From Gammaproteobacteria bacterium (GTDB taxonomy: Bacteria > Pseudomonadota > Gammaproteobacteria > GCA-001735895), in NCBI GenBank assembly GCA_029862005.1, contig JAOTYD010000009.1, positions 52,902 to 116,901 of the forward strand: a stretch of 64,000 bases of DNA. Reading direction: 5' to 3'. A model generated the notes under the pieces. It had not been told where the DNA came from. It made no database searches and worked only from the letters and a program-made list of their open reading frames with translations. The stretch's first letter is position 1; every line of letters begins with the position of its first letter. The position numbers were made by a program, and so were the translations under genes. Below are positions 28,157 through 38,465 of the stretch, in pieces.

Positions 28157-28184
28157 AGCGAGAGGCGGTTAAGCGCCTCTCGCT
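28157..28184 (+). promoter_or_regulatory. Intercistronic hairpin after the TAXI gene
   Basis: An 11-bp perfect stem AGCGAGAGGCG/CGCCTCTCGCT with a 6-nt loop (GTTAAG). No T run follows. It is placed just as the hairpin after dctP is, between binding protein and permease genes, and could protect the upstream mRNA. Confidence 0.55.
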
Positions 28185-28246
28185 ACAAGGATGTTAATAC
28201 TAAAGCCGGGCTAACCGGCGATCATAATAAGAATACGGGGGAGATT

Positions 28247-29980
28247 ATGCAGGTCGAAAAAATGAATAAGTTCGAACAGATACTGTTCGACACGACGGCC
28301 CTTGGCCTGATTTTGTTTTACTCTTACTCGGCTGTTATTGCCCCGGCCGCGACCCAGTTTCATCGCGGTATCTACGTCATTGCCACCTATTTCCTGGTAT
28401 TTCTGGTGTATCGCAGCAAGGGCAATATTGGACGCATCTGGGACTACCTGCTGATCCTGGTTTCGGTCGTTACCCTGGGATACTGGATTGTTAATTTTGA
28501 GGTCATCAACTATCGCGCGGGCGCAGAGACCGAGCTTGATAAATGGATCGCGATGGCGGGTGTATTGGTTGGCGTCGAGGTGGCGCGCCGGGTGGTTGGT
28601 ATTGCCTTCGTCATCATTGGCACTATCATGCTGCTCTATGGGGTCTACGGAGAATATGCCCCGGAATTGATCTCGCATGCGGGTGATACCTTTCCCGATT
28701 TATGCACCAGCATCTTCTACAAGAGCGATGGTGTATTCGGGATCATGGCAAACGTACTTGCGACTTATATCATCCTGTTTGTTTTTTTTGGCGCGTTTCT
28801 GGAAAAATGCGGGGCCCAGCGTTTCTTCATCGATTATCCGCTGGCCGCCGTAGGCCATAAGATTGGCGGCCCGGGTAAGGTTTCGGTGATCGCCAGTGGC
28901 CTGTTCGGTTCGATTTCCGGCAGCGCAATCGCGAATACGGTATCGACGGGCGCCTTCACGATCCCGATGATGAAAAAAGCGGGCTTTCAGCCGCACGTCG
29001 CGGGTGGTATCGAACCAGCCGCTTCTATCGGGGGTATGTTCATGCCACCGATCATGGGTGCGGGTGGCTTCATCATGGCAGAAATGACAGGGTTGCCGTA
29101 TTCGCAGATCATGCTGGTCGCGATATTCCCGGCACTGATGTATTTCTTCAGCGTTTTCATGATGGTTCATTACTACGCCAAGAAAAATAATATCGTGGGC
29201 GAAAAAAGTGAAAAGAGTGCCGGCGAAATTTTCAAGCAAAACTGGTATTACATACTACCCCTGGTGGCGATTACGATCCTGATGTTGATGGGCTATTCGC
29301 CCGGTTTTTCAGCCATTATCGGAATCATCACCTGTATCGCCGTGAGCTGGTTCAGGCAGGAGACCCGCATTGATGTCAGGGGATTTGTCAGTGCCTCGCG
29401 CGCGGGAGCGGAGGCCAGCCTGAAGATCGGTGCGACGGTTGGCGTCATCGGCATCATCATCGGCGTTCTGACCTACAGCGGCCTGATCCTGACCTTTGCC
29501 GACATTGTCATCGAACTGGCTGCCGGACGCCTCTACCTGACCATCCTGCTGATCGCGGTGGCCTCGCTGATTCTGGGGATGGGCGTTCCGGTAACGGCAG
29601 CGTACCTGATCACCGCGGTAGTGGCGGTACCCGCTTTGACGCATCTCGGGGTTAACGAAGTCGCAGCACACATGATTGTTTACTGGCTGTCACAGGATTC
29701 CAATATCACACCGCCGGTTTGTATCGCCGCTTTTGCGGGTGCAACCATCGCCAAGGCAAATATGTGGGCAACTGCCTGGGTCGCATTCAAGATGGCCAAG
29801 TTTCTATACCTGGCGCCTTTTCTTTTCGGGTATGTTCCGGGCTTTTCGCTTGACGGCAGTGCCTCGGATATCGCAATTACGTTCCTGCTGGTGTTCTTCG
29901 GGACCTGGGCCTATAGCTGGTTACTCAGTGGCATCTGGATGAATCGTTTCAAGAAGGGCACCGCTTCAACTGAAAGCTGA
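28247..29980 (+). CDS. TRAP transporter fused DctQM permease (TAXI type)
   Basis: Single-chain membrane component of a TRAP system. ATG 28247 (MQVEKMNKFEQ) follows GGGGGAG and is preferred to 28154, which would put coding sequence over the hairpin. The 577-residue product starts with about four DctQ-like helices, then DctM-like helices with GLFGSISGSAIANTVSTGAF, GGMFMPPIMGAGGFIMAEMT, LILGMGVPVTAAYLITA and SQDSNITPPVCIAAFAGA. Substrate unknown; pairs with the TAXI binding protein just upstream. Confidence 0.92.
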   Translation: MQVEKMNKFEQILFDTTALGLILFYSYSAVIAPAATQFHRGIYVIATYFLVFLVYRSKGNIGRIWDYLLILVSVVTLGYWIVNFEVINYRAGAETELDKWIAMAGVLVGVEVARRVVGIAFVIIGTIMLLYGVYGEYAPELISHAGDTFPDLCTSIFYKSDGVFGIMANVLATYIILFVFFGAFLEKCGAQRFFIDYPLAAVGHKIGGPGKVSVIASGLFGSISGSAIANTVSTGAFTIPMMKKAGFQPHVAGGIEPAASIGGMFMPPIMGAGGFIMAEMTGLPYSQIMLVAIFPALMYFFSVFMMVHYYAKKNNIVGEKSEKSAGEIFKQNWYYILPLVAITILMLMGYSPGFSAIIGIITCIAVSWFRQETRIDVRGFVSASRAGAEASLKIGATVGVIGIIIGVLTYSGLILTFADIVIELAAGRLYLTILLIAVASLILGMGVPVTAAYLITAVVAVPALTHLGVNEVAAHMIVYWLSQDSNITPPVCIAAFAGATIAKANMWATAWVAFKMAKFLYLAPFLFGYVPGFSLDGSASDIAITFLLVFFGTWAYSWLLSGIWMNRFKKGTASTES

Positions 29981-29992
29981 ACAACAGGGTTA

Positions 29993-30733
29993 TCAGCCTG
30001 GGCCAAAGACTTCGCCGTTTTCGATTACCTGGTCGCTGACCAGGTAGAGAAAGGTATTGAGATGGTGTTCGGGCGTCGGCAGGCGATCGTTAATATCGGC
30101 GGCCGGGTAGGCGCGTAACTGCAAAGCGGTACGTGTTTTGCCCGGATTGACACAGTTGACGTGCAGATCGCTGCCCTCGTATTCACGCGCCAGCAGGCCC
30201 GCCATTTCCCTGAGCCCCTGCTTGCTGACCTGGTAGGCGTCCCAGTAGGCCCCCGGCTTATTATCAACCATGAAGACGATCGAACTGTGAGCAGAGCGAA
30301 CCAACAGCGGCAGGCAGGCACGCGTCAGCAAGTATGGCGCATGCAGGTTGACCTGGTGTACCTGGTACCAGGTAACAGCATCGCTTTGCGCGAATACCGT
30401 CGGTGTGCCCAGGATTGCAGCGCAATGAATGATGCCGTCCAGGCGCCCTAACTGGCTATCGATGCTACTCGCCAGTTCCAGGTAGTCCTGCTCGGTAGCA
30501 CCTTCGAGGTTGATCGGATAAATCGCGGGTGTCGGGTAACCCGCCTGTTCAATCTCGTCGTAGAGTGATTCGACCAGGCGTAAATTTCGACCAACCAGGA
30601 TGACCGTTGCGCCATGCGCCGCCAGCGCCATCGAAATGACCTTGCCAAATCCGCCGGTGGCACCGGTAACCAGGACTACCTTATCCTTTAGCAAATCGTC
30701 GGCGGCTTTAAAATTTTCCGGTACGGTTTTCAT
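29993..30733 (-). CDS. yciK: Short-chain dehydrogenase, YciK-like
   Basis: Rossmann-fold SDR of 246 residues; position after mupP and ubiG matches yciK in Pseudomonas. Cofactor motif is VTGATGGFGK near residue 23, then NLHAPYLLT, and the YxxxK motif is YQVSK. In YciK homologs a serine stands 13 residues before the tyrosine; here the segment reads IVFMVDN and the equivalent position is phenylalanine, so the catalytic serine seems lost. Physiological role unknown even in E. coli. Four-base overlap with mupP. Confidence 0.8.
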   Translation of the reverse strand: MKTVPENFKAADDLLKDKVVLVTGATGGFGKVISMALAAHGATVILVGRNLRLVESLYDEIEQAGYPTPAIYPINLEGATEQDYLELASSIDSQLGRLDGIIHCAAILGTPTVFAQSDAVTWYQVHQVNLHAPYLLTRACLPLLVRSAHSSIVFMVDNKPGAYWDAYQVSKQGLREMAGLLAREYEGSDLHVNCVNPGKTRTALQLRAYPAADINDRLPTPEHHLNTFLYLVSDQVIENGEVFGPG

Positions 30734-31392
30734 CGATTTACCAGCAGCGGGTGTTGCATCAGATCGGCGGGGCGTTCAATAAACCCGTCTGCGCCCCAGG
30801 CGTCGGTGCGGGTTCCAGGTTCGATATAGCCATAGGTGGCAACCAGGGTTTTCATTCCTGCCGCCTTGCCGGCGACAATATCACGTTCGTCATCACCCAC
30901 GTAAACGCAGCGGCTGCAATCGACCTGCAGGCGTTCGGCCGCAACGGTTAACGGCATGGGATGAGGTTTTCGATGCTCCAGCGTATCACCGCCGATTACG
31001 ACACTGACGCGCTGTGCGAGATCAAGCTGCTCCAGCAGGGGAAGGGTTAACCACTCGGGCTTGTTGGTGACGATGCCCCACGGCATCGAACGCGCTTCGA
31101 GTTCGCCGAGAATCGCCTCGTAGCCGTCGAACAGTCTTGATTGTTCGGCTACGATTGCGCGGTAATGTTGCAGAAATCGCTGCCGCAGCGGTTCGATCTC
31201 CGCCTCGGGGACTTTACCTGCAAAGCCCATTCGGGTTAAAACCAGGCCTCCCCGCGACACGTGGGGACGGATCGCGTCGAGCGACAGGGGTTCGAGGCCT
31301 TCCTCCCGCATCAGGTTGATCAGCGCGCCACCCATATCAGGCGCGGTATCGATGAGGGTTCCATCGAGATCGAACAATACGGCTTCAATCAT
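30730..31392 (-). CDS. mupP: HAD phosphatase, MupP/Gph-like
   Basis: Hydrolase of 220 residues with HAD motifs FDLDGTLIDTAP (nucleophile aspartate), IVTNKP and YVGDDERDI. In Pseudomonas the gene between ubiG and yciK is mupP, the N-acetylmuramate 6-phosphate phosphatase of the anhMurNAc recycling route. Phosphoglycolate phosphatase (Gph) is the close alternative by sequence; context favours MupP. Eight-base overlap with ubiG, four with yciK. Confidence 0.82.
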   Translation of the reverse strand: MIEAVLFDLDGTLIDTAPDMGGALINLMREEGLEPLSLDAIRPHVSRGGLVLTRMGFAGKVPEAEIEPLRQRFLQHYRAIVAEQSRLFDGYEAILGELEARSMPWGIVTNKPEWLTLPLLEQLDLAQRVSVVIGGDTLEHRKPHPMPLTVAAERLQVDCSRCVYVGDDERDIVAGKAAGMKTLVATYGYIEPGTRTDAWGADGFIERPADLMQHPLLVNR

Positions 31393-32095
31393 CGAAGCAG
31401 GCGGTTAACAGGTAATTAACATCGACGTCACGACCAAGTGTGTAGTTTCTCGTGATCGGGTTATAACTCATGCCGGTTATGTCGACTATCCGCAGGCCGG
31501 ATTCGCGCAGTTGAGCCGCAATTTCCGAGGGTTTAATGAACTTTCGGTACTCGTGGGTACCGCGTGGCAATAATCCGAGCACGTACTCGGCACCGAGAAT
31601 CGCCAGTGCAAACGACTTCGGATTACGGTTGATGGTGGACAAAAATAGCAGGCCATCGGGTTTCAGCAGGCGGGTTGCCGCGCTAATGACAGAGTCGGGG
31701 TCGGGAACATGCTCGAGCATTTCAAGGCAGGTTACAATGTCGAACCGGGTTTCGTTCTGCTCGGCAAAGGCTTCTACTGTCGACAGTTGATAGTCGATAT
31801 CGAGCCCCGATTCATGCAGGTGCATCCTGGCTACCTCGAGGGATAAATCGGCCATGTCGATACCGGTTACACTGGCGCCTTTCGATGCCAGCGATTCAGC
31901 CAGGATACCGCCACCGCAACCAACGTCGAGAATGTTCTTGCCGTTGAGATTGCTCGCCTGTTGTTCGATATAGGATACTCTTAGCGGATTTATCTCGTGC
32001 AGTGGTTTGAACTCGCTTTCGGGATCCCACCAACGGCTTGCTAGCGACTGGAATTTGTCGATTTCGACCCGATCCACATTTGCTTCAGTTGACAT
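31385..32095 (-). CDS. ubiG: Ubiquinone O-methyltransferase UbiG
   Basis: Does both O-methylations in ubiquinone synthesis. The 236-residue product has the start typical of UbiG (VDRVEIDKFQSLASRWWDP), the NPLRVSYI segment, SAM motif ILDVGCGGGILAESLA and VTCLEMLEHVPDP. Two nt after the mtaD stop, in a four-gene operon. Confidence 0.95.
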   Translation of the reverse strand: MSTEANVDRVEIDKFQSLASRWWDPESEFKPLHEINPLRVSYIEQQASNLNGKNILDVGCGGGILAESLASKGASVTGIDMADLSLEVARMHLHESGLDIDYQLSTVEAFAEQNETRFDIVTCLEMLEHVPDPDSVISAATRLLKPDGLLFLSTINRNPKSFALAILGAEYVLGLLPRGTHEYRKFIKPSEIAAQLRESGLRIVDITGMSYNPITRNYTLGRDVDVNYLLTACFDD

Positions 32096-32097
32096 AG

Positions 32098-33417
32098 CTA
32101 ACTCTTGATTTTTCGCGCCCAGGATGCGGCCCTGGAAATTATTTCATTGCCGTCGAGGTTGCAGAGTTCGAATTCCCTGAGCTGGGCAATCCCGTCGATC
32201 CAGACGTGCGAGACTTGCCGACTGGACGCGGCATATACGATCTGGACGACCGGCTCGTAGAGTGGCTGGGTATTGAACTCTGCCAGGTTGATGGCAATCA
32301 GATCGGCATACTTTCCCACCTCGATACTACCGATTCGGTCCGCCATGCCCAATGCCCTGGCTCCGTTAACCGTGGCCATCTCGATCGCCTGGCGCGCATT
32401 GCAGGCACTTGCGTTGCCGCTGCTGCCCTTGGCCAGCATCGCTGCGGTGCGCATTTCCCCCAGCAGGTCCAGATCGTTGTTACTGGCCGCACCATCCGTG
32501 CCCAGGCAAACATTGATCCCTTTGTCGAGCAAGGCAGCAACCGGGCATATTCCGCTGCCCAGCTTGAGATTTGATTCGGGGCAGTGTGCCACGTTGACAC
32601 CGGCTTCGGCGATCCGCTCGATCTCGAATTCATTCAGTTCGGTCATGTGTACCGCAACCAGGTTGGAGTTCAGCAGGTTTAGCTGGTCGAGACGCTCCAG
32701 CGGTCGCTGGCCGTTTTTTTGCTGGGCCTCGGCCACTTCTGCCGCGGTCTCGTGCACGTGCATGTGCACTGGAACATCGAGTTCGTTACTGTACATCGCG
32801 ATCTGGCGCAACGGTTCGTCTGAAACCGTGTAGGGTGCATGGGGTGCCAGGGCACTGCTGACCAGCGGCAATTCCCGAATTTCATCATGTACTGCAAGCG
32901 CCTTGTGTAGATATTCATCGGCGTTCTTCGCCCACGGGCTGGGGAAGTCGAGTACGATAAGGCCAATGACACTGCGCATACCGATTTGCTGTGCGCAGCG
33001 TGCAATTTCGTCTGGAAAGTAAAACATGTCGCTGAGGCATGTGGTTCCAGATCGGATCATTTCTGCCGCAGCCAGTTTGTAGCCGTCAACGGCGAACTCC
33101 GGGTTTACCCAGCGCGCCTCGGCCGGCCAGATATGCTCGTGCAACCATTCCATCAGTGGTAGATCGTCGGCCATTCCGCGAAACAGGCTCATCGACGCAT
33201 GGGTGTGGCTATTCACCAGGCCGGGCAGTAGTGCACAATCGGGCAACTTGACGAGTTCGGCCTCAGGGTAACAGGGCAGTTCGGTAATTTCGTCAACACT
33301 GACCAGTTCCTGGATCCGGTTGTCTTCGATGACAACAGCGTAATCCTGCAGTACCTCGAAGCCCGGGTTTACCGTGACAATCCAGTCGGGCTGGATTATT
33401 TGATAGTGATGTTGCAT
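32098..33417 (-). CDS. mtaD: 5'-methylthioadenosine/S-adenosylhomocysteine deaminase family amidohydrolase
   Basis: Metal-dependent amidohydrolase of 439 residues. Metal and active-site motifs: NSHTHASMSLFRG, ALAPHAPYTVSD, HMHVHETAAEV, NVAHCPESNLKLGSG and LGTDGAASNN. Place before ubiG-mupP-yciK matches Pseudomonas, where this enzyme deaminates methylthioadenosine to methylthioinosine. First gene of the leftward operon, divergent from gyrA. Confidence 0.88.
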   Translation of the reverse strand: MQHHYQIIQPDWIVTVNPGFEVLQDYAVVIEDNRIQELVSVDEITELPCYPEAELVKLPDCALLPGLVNSHTHASMSLFRGMADDLPLMEWLHEHIWPAEARWVNPEFAVDGYKLAAAEMIRSGTTCLSDMFYFPDEIARCAQQIGMRSVIGLIVLDFPSPWAKNADEYLHKALAVHDEIRELPLVSSALAPHAPYTVSDEPLRQIAMYSNELDVPVHMHVHETAAEVAEAQQKNGQRPLERLDQLNLLNSNLVAVHMTELNEFEIERIAEAGVNVAHCPESNLKLGSGICPVAALLDKGINVCLGTDGAASNNDLDLLGEMRTAAMLAKGSSGNASACNARQAIEMATVNGARALGMADRIGSIEVGKYADLIAINLAEFNTQPLYEPVVQIVYAASSRQVSHVWIDGIAQLREFELCNLDGNEIISRAASWARKIKS

Positions 33418-33700
33418 AAACGAACCTTACAAGATTAATTAACCCGGCGACAATACATATCGTATTCAGGACTTCGAGAAAGCGTCAGATCAAGGCGCGG
33501 CTTGCAACCAGGGCCCAATGCATTCGCTACGCTCATGGGGCCGGCTCTGGTTGTTCCATTGGTAAACGCTTAAATCCGCTTATTTCCACGCTGACGAGGC
33601 GATCTTACCGGTAGTGTTAACCCTTGGGTTTGTGATAAAATCCCGCAGATTCAAAATAAATCATTCCTACGACATTTCTAAGTACTGAGTAACGATTTTT
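33418..33700. other. 283-nt divergent region between mtaD and gyrA
   Basis: Must hold promoters for both operons. A long imperfect hairpin is visible at about 33507-33554: CAACCAG pairs with CTGGTTG and, inside, GGGCCC/ATG pairs with CAT/GGGGCC. An AT-rich stretch with GATAAAAT (about 33641) could be a gyrA -10 element. No gene seen. Confidence 0.4.
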
Positions 33701-36256
33701 ATGGCTAATATTGCCAAGGAAGTTTTTCCTGTAAATCTGGAAGACGAGATGCGTCAATCGTATCTCGAATATGCGATGAGCGTCATCGTCGGGCGTGCCC
33801 TGCCAGACGTGCGTGATGGTCTCAAGCCGGTGCATCGGCGCGTGTTGTACGCGATGAGCGTGCTCGGCAACGATTTTAACAAACCTTACAAGAAATCAGC
33901 CCGGGTGGTCGGTGATGTCATCGGTAAATATCACCCGCATGGCGATACCGCGGTTTACGACACCATTGTCAGGATGGCGCAGCCTTTTGCGATGCGTCAC
34001 ATGCTGGTCGACGGGCAGGGTAATTTTGGTTCAGTCGATGGCGATTCTCCGGCAGCGATGCGTTATACCGAGGTGCGAATGTCGAAAATTGCGCACCAGT
34101 TATTGGCCGATCTCGATAAGGAAACGGTCGACTACCTGCCCAACTACGACGAATCGGAACACGAGCCCGTGGTGTTGCCGACCCGCGTCCCGAACCTGCT
34201 GATCAATGGTTCCTCGGGCATAGCCGTCGGTATGGCGACCAATATTCCGCCGCATAACCTTACCGAGGTCGTCGACGCCTGTATCTACCTGATCGACGAG
34301 CCGGACGCCGATATCGAACGTTTAATGGAGATTATACCGGGACCCGATTTTCCAACCGCGGGCCACATCAACGGCGCCCGGGGAATCCGAGAAGCTTATC
34401 GCAGCGGCAAAGGCAAGATATACCTGCGCGCGAAAACCCATTACGAGGAAGACAAATCGGGGCGACAAAGCATTATCGTTACCGAGCTACCCTACCAGGT
34501 AAACAAGGCACGCTTGCTCGAGAAAATTGCCGAACTGGTCAAGGAAAAACGACTCGAGGGAATTACCGGCCTGCGTGACGAATCGGACAAGGACGGCATG
34601 CGCATGGTCATCGAATTGCGCCGCGGTGAACTTGCCGACGTGGTACTGAATAACCTGTATAAGCAGACCCAGATGCAGAACGTGTTCGGCATCAACATGG
34701 TTGCACTGGTTAACGGGCAACCGCGGCTGCTCGACTTGAGACAAATTCTGGAAGCCTTCTTGGTACATCGCCGCGAGGTTGTCACCCGGCGTACCGTATT
34801 TGACCTCGGTAAAGCGCGTGATCGCGCGCATATCCTCGAAGGCCTTGCAGTTGCGCTGTCGAATATCGATGAAATTATCGAGATGATCAAACGCTCCTCG
34901 AGTCCGGCGGTTGCCAAGGCCGGCCTGCTCGACAAGCCCTGGGCACCGGGCGTGGTCATGGAAATGCTGCAGCGTACCGGCGCAGAATCCTCGAAGCCCG
35001 AAGGCGTCGGTGATAAATATGGACTGGTCGGTGGAAATTACCAACTCACCGAGAAACAGGCACAGGCTATTCTCGATTTGCGACTGCACAAGTTAACCGG
35101 CCTGGAACAGGACAAGATTATTACCGAGTACCGGGAAATTCTCGAAAAAATCGAGGATTTACTGGACATTCTGAATCGGGATGATCGACTCAAGCAGGAA
35201 ATCAGGCGCGAACTCGAGGAAATCAAGAATGAGTTTGCCGATCCCCGGCGTACCGAAATCATTATTGATCATTCAGACCTGACGGTCGAAGACCTGATCA
35301 GCGAAGAAGACGTGGTGGTCACGATTTCGCATCTCGGCTACGCCAAGGCGCAACCACTGGAATCTTATTCGGCGCAGCGGCGCGGTGGCAGGGGTAAGGC
35401 CGCTACCCGCGTTAAAGACGAGGATTTTGTCGAACAGATGTTCTCGGCCTCTACCCACGATACGCTGTTGTGCTTTTCGACGCGCGGCAAGGTCTACTGG
35501 CAAAAGGTTTATCAATTGCCGATTGGAAGCCGCACGGCACGTGGTCGGCCCATGGTCAACCTGTTACCACTTGAAGAGAATGAACGCATCACCGCCATCC
35601 TGCCGGTACGGGAATACCCCGAAGACCGTTTCATTTTCTTCGCCACGGCCAGCGGTAAAGTCAAACGTACGTCATTGTCTAATTTTTCGCGCCCACGGGC
35701 GAACGGCATCATTGCCCTTGATCTACGCGACGAGGATAGCCTGATCGGTGTTCAACTAACCGACGGCAAGTCTGACCTGATGCTGTTCACCAGTGCCGGT
35801 AAAGGTATTCGGATTGGTGAAACCGACGTCAGGGCCATGGGCAGAACTGCGGCCGGGGTCAGGGGTATCAAAATCAAGCCCGGCGACGAGGTCATATCAT
35901 TGATCGCGGTAGATACCAACGACGGGCAGATCCTGTTTGCAACCGAGAACGGCTATGGGAAACGCACTCGAGTCGGAGACTTTTCTGTGCAGGGCAGGGG
36001 TGGGCAAGGCGTGATTTCGATCCAAACAACGCCACGTAACGGACCTGTCGTCGGGGCCATAAAAACCACCGGTGACGAGGAAGTCATGCTGATCAGCAAC
36101 AGTGGTACGCTGGTACGCACGCCAACGGATGACATCTCCGTCATGGGTCGTAATACCCAGGGCGTGACCTTGATCAGGCTGGGTGAAAGTGAACAACTGG
36201 TACAGATAGAACCGGTGGCAGCCAGTGTTGATGATATCCAGGACACCGACGACTAA
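33701..36256 (+). CDS. gyrA: DNA gyrase subunit A
   Basis: Breakage-rejoining subunit of gyrase, 851 residues. Catalytic tyrosine is Y122 (MRYTEVR). In the quinolone region, [12 protein letters not shown], residue 83 is Thr and 87 is Asp, the same natural combination as P. aeruginosa rather than Ser83 of E. coli. The C-terminal pinwheel carries the GyrA box (QRRGGRGK) needed for DNA wrapping. Five nt before pheA. Confidence 0.97.
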   Translation: MANIAKEVFPVNLEDEMRQSYLEYAMSVIVGRALPDVRDGLKPVHRRVLYAMSVLGNDFNKPYKKSARVVGDVIGKYHPHGDTAVYDTIVRMAQPFAMRHMLVDGQGNFGSVDGDSPAAMRYTEVRMSKIAHQLLADLDKETVDYLPNYDESEHEPVVLPTRVPNLLINGSSGIAVGMATNIPPHNLTEVVDACIYLIDEPDADIERLMEIIPGPDFPTAGHINGARGIREAYRSGKGKIYLRAKTHYEEDKSGRQSIIVTELPYQVNKARLLEKIAELVKEKRLEGITGLRDESDKDGMRMVIELRRGELADVVLNNLYKQTQMQNVFGINMVALVNGQPRLLDLRQILEAFLVHRREVVTRRTVFDLGKARDRAHILEGLAVALSNIDEIIEMIKRSSSPAVAKAGLLDKPWAPGVVMEMLQRTGAESSKPEGVGDKYGLVGGNYQLTEKQAQAILDLRLHKLTGLEQDKIITEYREILEKIEDLLDILNRDDRLKQEIRRELEEIKNEFADPRRTEIIIDHSDLTVEDLISEEDVVVTISHLGYAKAQPLESYSAQRRGGRGKAATRVKDEDFVEQMFSASTHDTLLCFSTRGKVYWQKVYQLPIGSRTARGRPMVNLLPLEENERITAILPVREYPEDRFIFFATASGKVKRTSLSNFSRPRANGIIALDLRDEDSLIGVQLTDGKSDLMLFTSAGKGIRIGETDVRAMGRTAAGVRGIKIKPGDEVISLIAVDTNDGQILFATENGYGKRTRVGDFSVQGRGGQGVISIQTTPRNGPVVGAIKTTGDEEVMLISNSGTLVRTPTDDISVMGRNTQGVTLIRLGESEQLVQIEPVAASVDDIQDTDD

Positions 36257-36261
36257 GTTTC

Positions 36262-37356
36262 ATGAGTGATGCCACGCTGGAAGAGTTACGCAAGCGCATC
36301 GATGCAATCGACGAGCGGCTGCTTGAATTAATCAACGAACGCGCAAGCTGCGCGGTGGATGTCGCTGCCGTCAAACGTGAACTAAGCGAAGCGATTGACG
36401 AAGGCGTCGATTTCTTCCGACCCGATCGTGAAGCCCAGGTGATCAATCGTCTCAAATCCTTAAACCAGGGACCACTCAGTGACGACGAGGTCGGCCGATT
36501 GATACGGGAGATCATGTCAGCCTGCCTTGCTCTGGAACAACCGCTGAAAATCGCCTACCTGGGGCCCGAAGGTACGTTCACGCAGAGCGCGGCACTTAAA
36601 CACTTCGGACATTCCGTGTCGACGGTAGCGATGAGTAGCATTCCCGACGTGTTTAACTCGATCGAGTCGGGGCATGCCAACTATGGCCTCGTGCCGGTGG
36701 AAAATTCGACCGAGGGTGTGATCAGCCACACGCTCGATATGTTCATGGATTCGAAGCTCAAGATCTGTGGCGAGGTCGAAATTAGAGTCCATCATCACCT
36801 GGCGTCCGGTTCGCAGAATGTATCGCAGATCAAGCGGATTTACTCGCATCAACAGTCGTTCGCGCAGTGTCGCCGCTGGCTTGATCAGAATTTCCCTGCA
36901 ATCGAACGCATCCCGGTCAGCAGCAATGCAGAAGCAGCCCGCCTGGCCAGTATCGAGGCAGACGCCGGGGCCATTTGCGGTCTTCCGGCCGTCGAGATCT
37001 TCGGTTTGAAGATCTGCTTCGAAAACATAGAAGACCTGTCTGACAATACCACGCGTTTCGTCATCATCGGTGCCCAGGATGTCGGCCCCAGTGGTAACGA
37101 CAAGACCTCGCTGTTAATATCAACCAAGAATGTACCCGGGGCCCTGCTGGGATTGCTGCAACCGCTCGCTGATCACGGCATCAGCATGAACAAGATTGAG
37201 TCCCGCCCGGCACAGGGGCACAAGTGGGCATACGTCTTCTTTATTGATATCGATGGCCACCAGGAAGATCAAAACGTTATCGAAGCCTTAAATGAGCTGC
37301 AGCAACAGGCCGCGTTGTTTAAAATACTGGGCTCCTATCCGAAAGCCTCTCTCTGA
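36262..37356 (+). CDS. pheA: Chorismate mutase/prephenate dehydratase (P-protein)
   Basis: Bifunctional enzyme of phenylalanine synthesis, 364 residues. Residues 1-90 are an AroQ chorismate mutase helix bundle (LRKRIDAIDERLLELINE); 95-275 the dehydratase (YLGPEGTFTQ, PVENSTEGVI, DNTTRFVII); the rest an ACT domain with ESRP for Phe feedback. In Pseudomonas serC lies between gyrA and pheA; here it does not. Stop overlaps hisC start by one base. Confidence 0.96.
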   Translation: MSDATLEELRKRIDAIDERLLELINERASCAVDVAAVKRELSEAIDEGVDFFRPDREAQVINRLKSLNQGPLSDDEVGRLIREIMSACLALEQPLKIAYLGPEGTFTQSAALKHFGHSVSTVAMSSIPDVFNSIESGHANYGLVPVENSTEGVISHTLDMFMDSKLKICGEVEIRVHHHLASGSQNVSQIKRIYSHQQSFAQCRRWLDQNFPAIERIPVSSNAEAARLASIEADAGAICGLPAVEIFGLKICFENIEDLSDNTTRFVIIGAQDVGPSGNDKTSLLISTKNVPGALLGLLQPLADHGISMNKIESRPAQGHKWAYVFFIDIDGHQEDQNVIEALNELQQQAALFKILGSYPKASL

Positions 37357-38465
37357 TGTCTGTAATTGATTCTGCGCTGGTGCAAATCAGGCGATTGCAC
37401 CCTTATTTACCCGGCAAGCCGGTCGAGGAGCTGGAACGCGAACTCGGTATCGCCAGCGCCATAAAACTCGCCTCGAATGAAAATCCGTTGGGATGTTCGC
37501 CGCGGGTGCGGGATGTTTTGGCCCGTGCGAGCGATCACCTGGAGCTTTACCCGGACGCAAATGCTTTTTACCTGAAGCAGAGGCTCGCGCAAAAACTCGG
37601 TGTCGAAGAAAACCAGATCACCATCGGTAACGGATCCAACGATGTTCTCGACCTGATTGCACGCAGCTTTCTCAATAGCGAGACCGAGGCCATCTATTCA
37701 AAGTATGCCTTCATGGTTTATGCGATGGTCACCCAGGCTTGTGGTGCGCGCGCAAGCGTCGCTGTTGCTCGTGCTCCCGACTCGAACCAGCCTTACGGAC
37801 ATGATCTCGATGCGATGCTGGCGCTGATAGGAGACGACACCAGGCTTATATTTATCGCTAATCCGAACAATCCGACCGGCACCTGGCTTAAGCGCAATGA
37901 ACTTGAAACATTTATCGAGCAGGTTCCGGATCATATTGCGATCGTCGTCGACGAAGCCTATTTCGAGTATGTTGAACTGGAAGAATACCCCGATTCGATA
38001 CAGTGGCTGGACCGTTATCCGAACCTCATCGTAACTCGCACTTTTTCCAAGATTTACGGGATCGCGGGACTGCGAATCGGCTACTCGATATCGAGTCCCG
38101 AACTCTGTGATTTATTCAACCGCGTCAGGCAGCCTTTCAATGGCAACACGCTGGCCTTAGCTGCTGCCCGTACTGCGCTGGATGACGATTCCTTTGTCGA
38201 TGAAAGTCGGCGTGCCAATGCTCAGGGTTTAAAGCTCATGCGCAACTGGTTTGATAACCGGGAAATCGATTACATTCCCTCGGCCGGTAATTTTTTAAGC
38301 CTGCGATTTGGCGACAACAGTGACCAGGTCTACCAGGCGTTACTGCAGCGTGGTGTTATCGTCAGGCCGATTGCAAATTATGAAATGCCGGATTTTCTGC
38401 GTATCAGCGTTGGTACCAAATCCCAGCTTGAACAGCTGTTCAGCGCACTGGACGATATCCTGTGA
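37356..38465 (+). CDS. hisC: Histidinol-phosphate aminotransferase
   Basis: PLP class I/II aminotransferase of 369 residues. It has LASNENPLGCSP, the substrate-side NPNNPTGTW, DEAYFEY and the PLP lysine in TFSKIYGIAGLRIGY. Between pheA and tyrA it corresponds to hisC2 of Pseudomonas and probably also works as an aromatic aminotransferase. One-base overlap with pheA and a GTGA overlap with tyrA. Confidence 0.94.
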   Translation: MSVIDSALVQIRRLHPYLPGKPVEELERELGIASAIKLASNENPLGCSPRVRDVLARASDHLELYPDANAFYLKQRLAQKLGVEENQITIGNGSNDVLDLIARSFLNSETEAIYSKYAFMVYAMVTQACGARASVAVARAPDSNQPYGHDLDAMLALIGDDTRLIFIANPNNPTGTWLKRNELETFIEQVPDHIAIVVDEAYFEYVELEEYPDSIQWLDRYPNLIVTRTFSKIYGIAGLRIGYSISSPELCDLFNRVRQPFNGNTLALAAARTALDDDSFVDESRRANAQGLKLMRNWFDNREIDYIPSAGNFLSLRFGDNSDQVYQALLQRGVIVRPIANYEMPDFLRISVGTKSQLEQLFSALDDIL

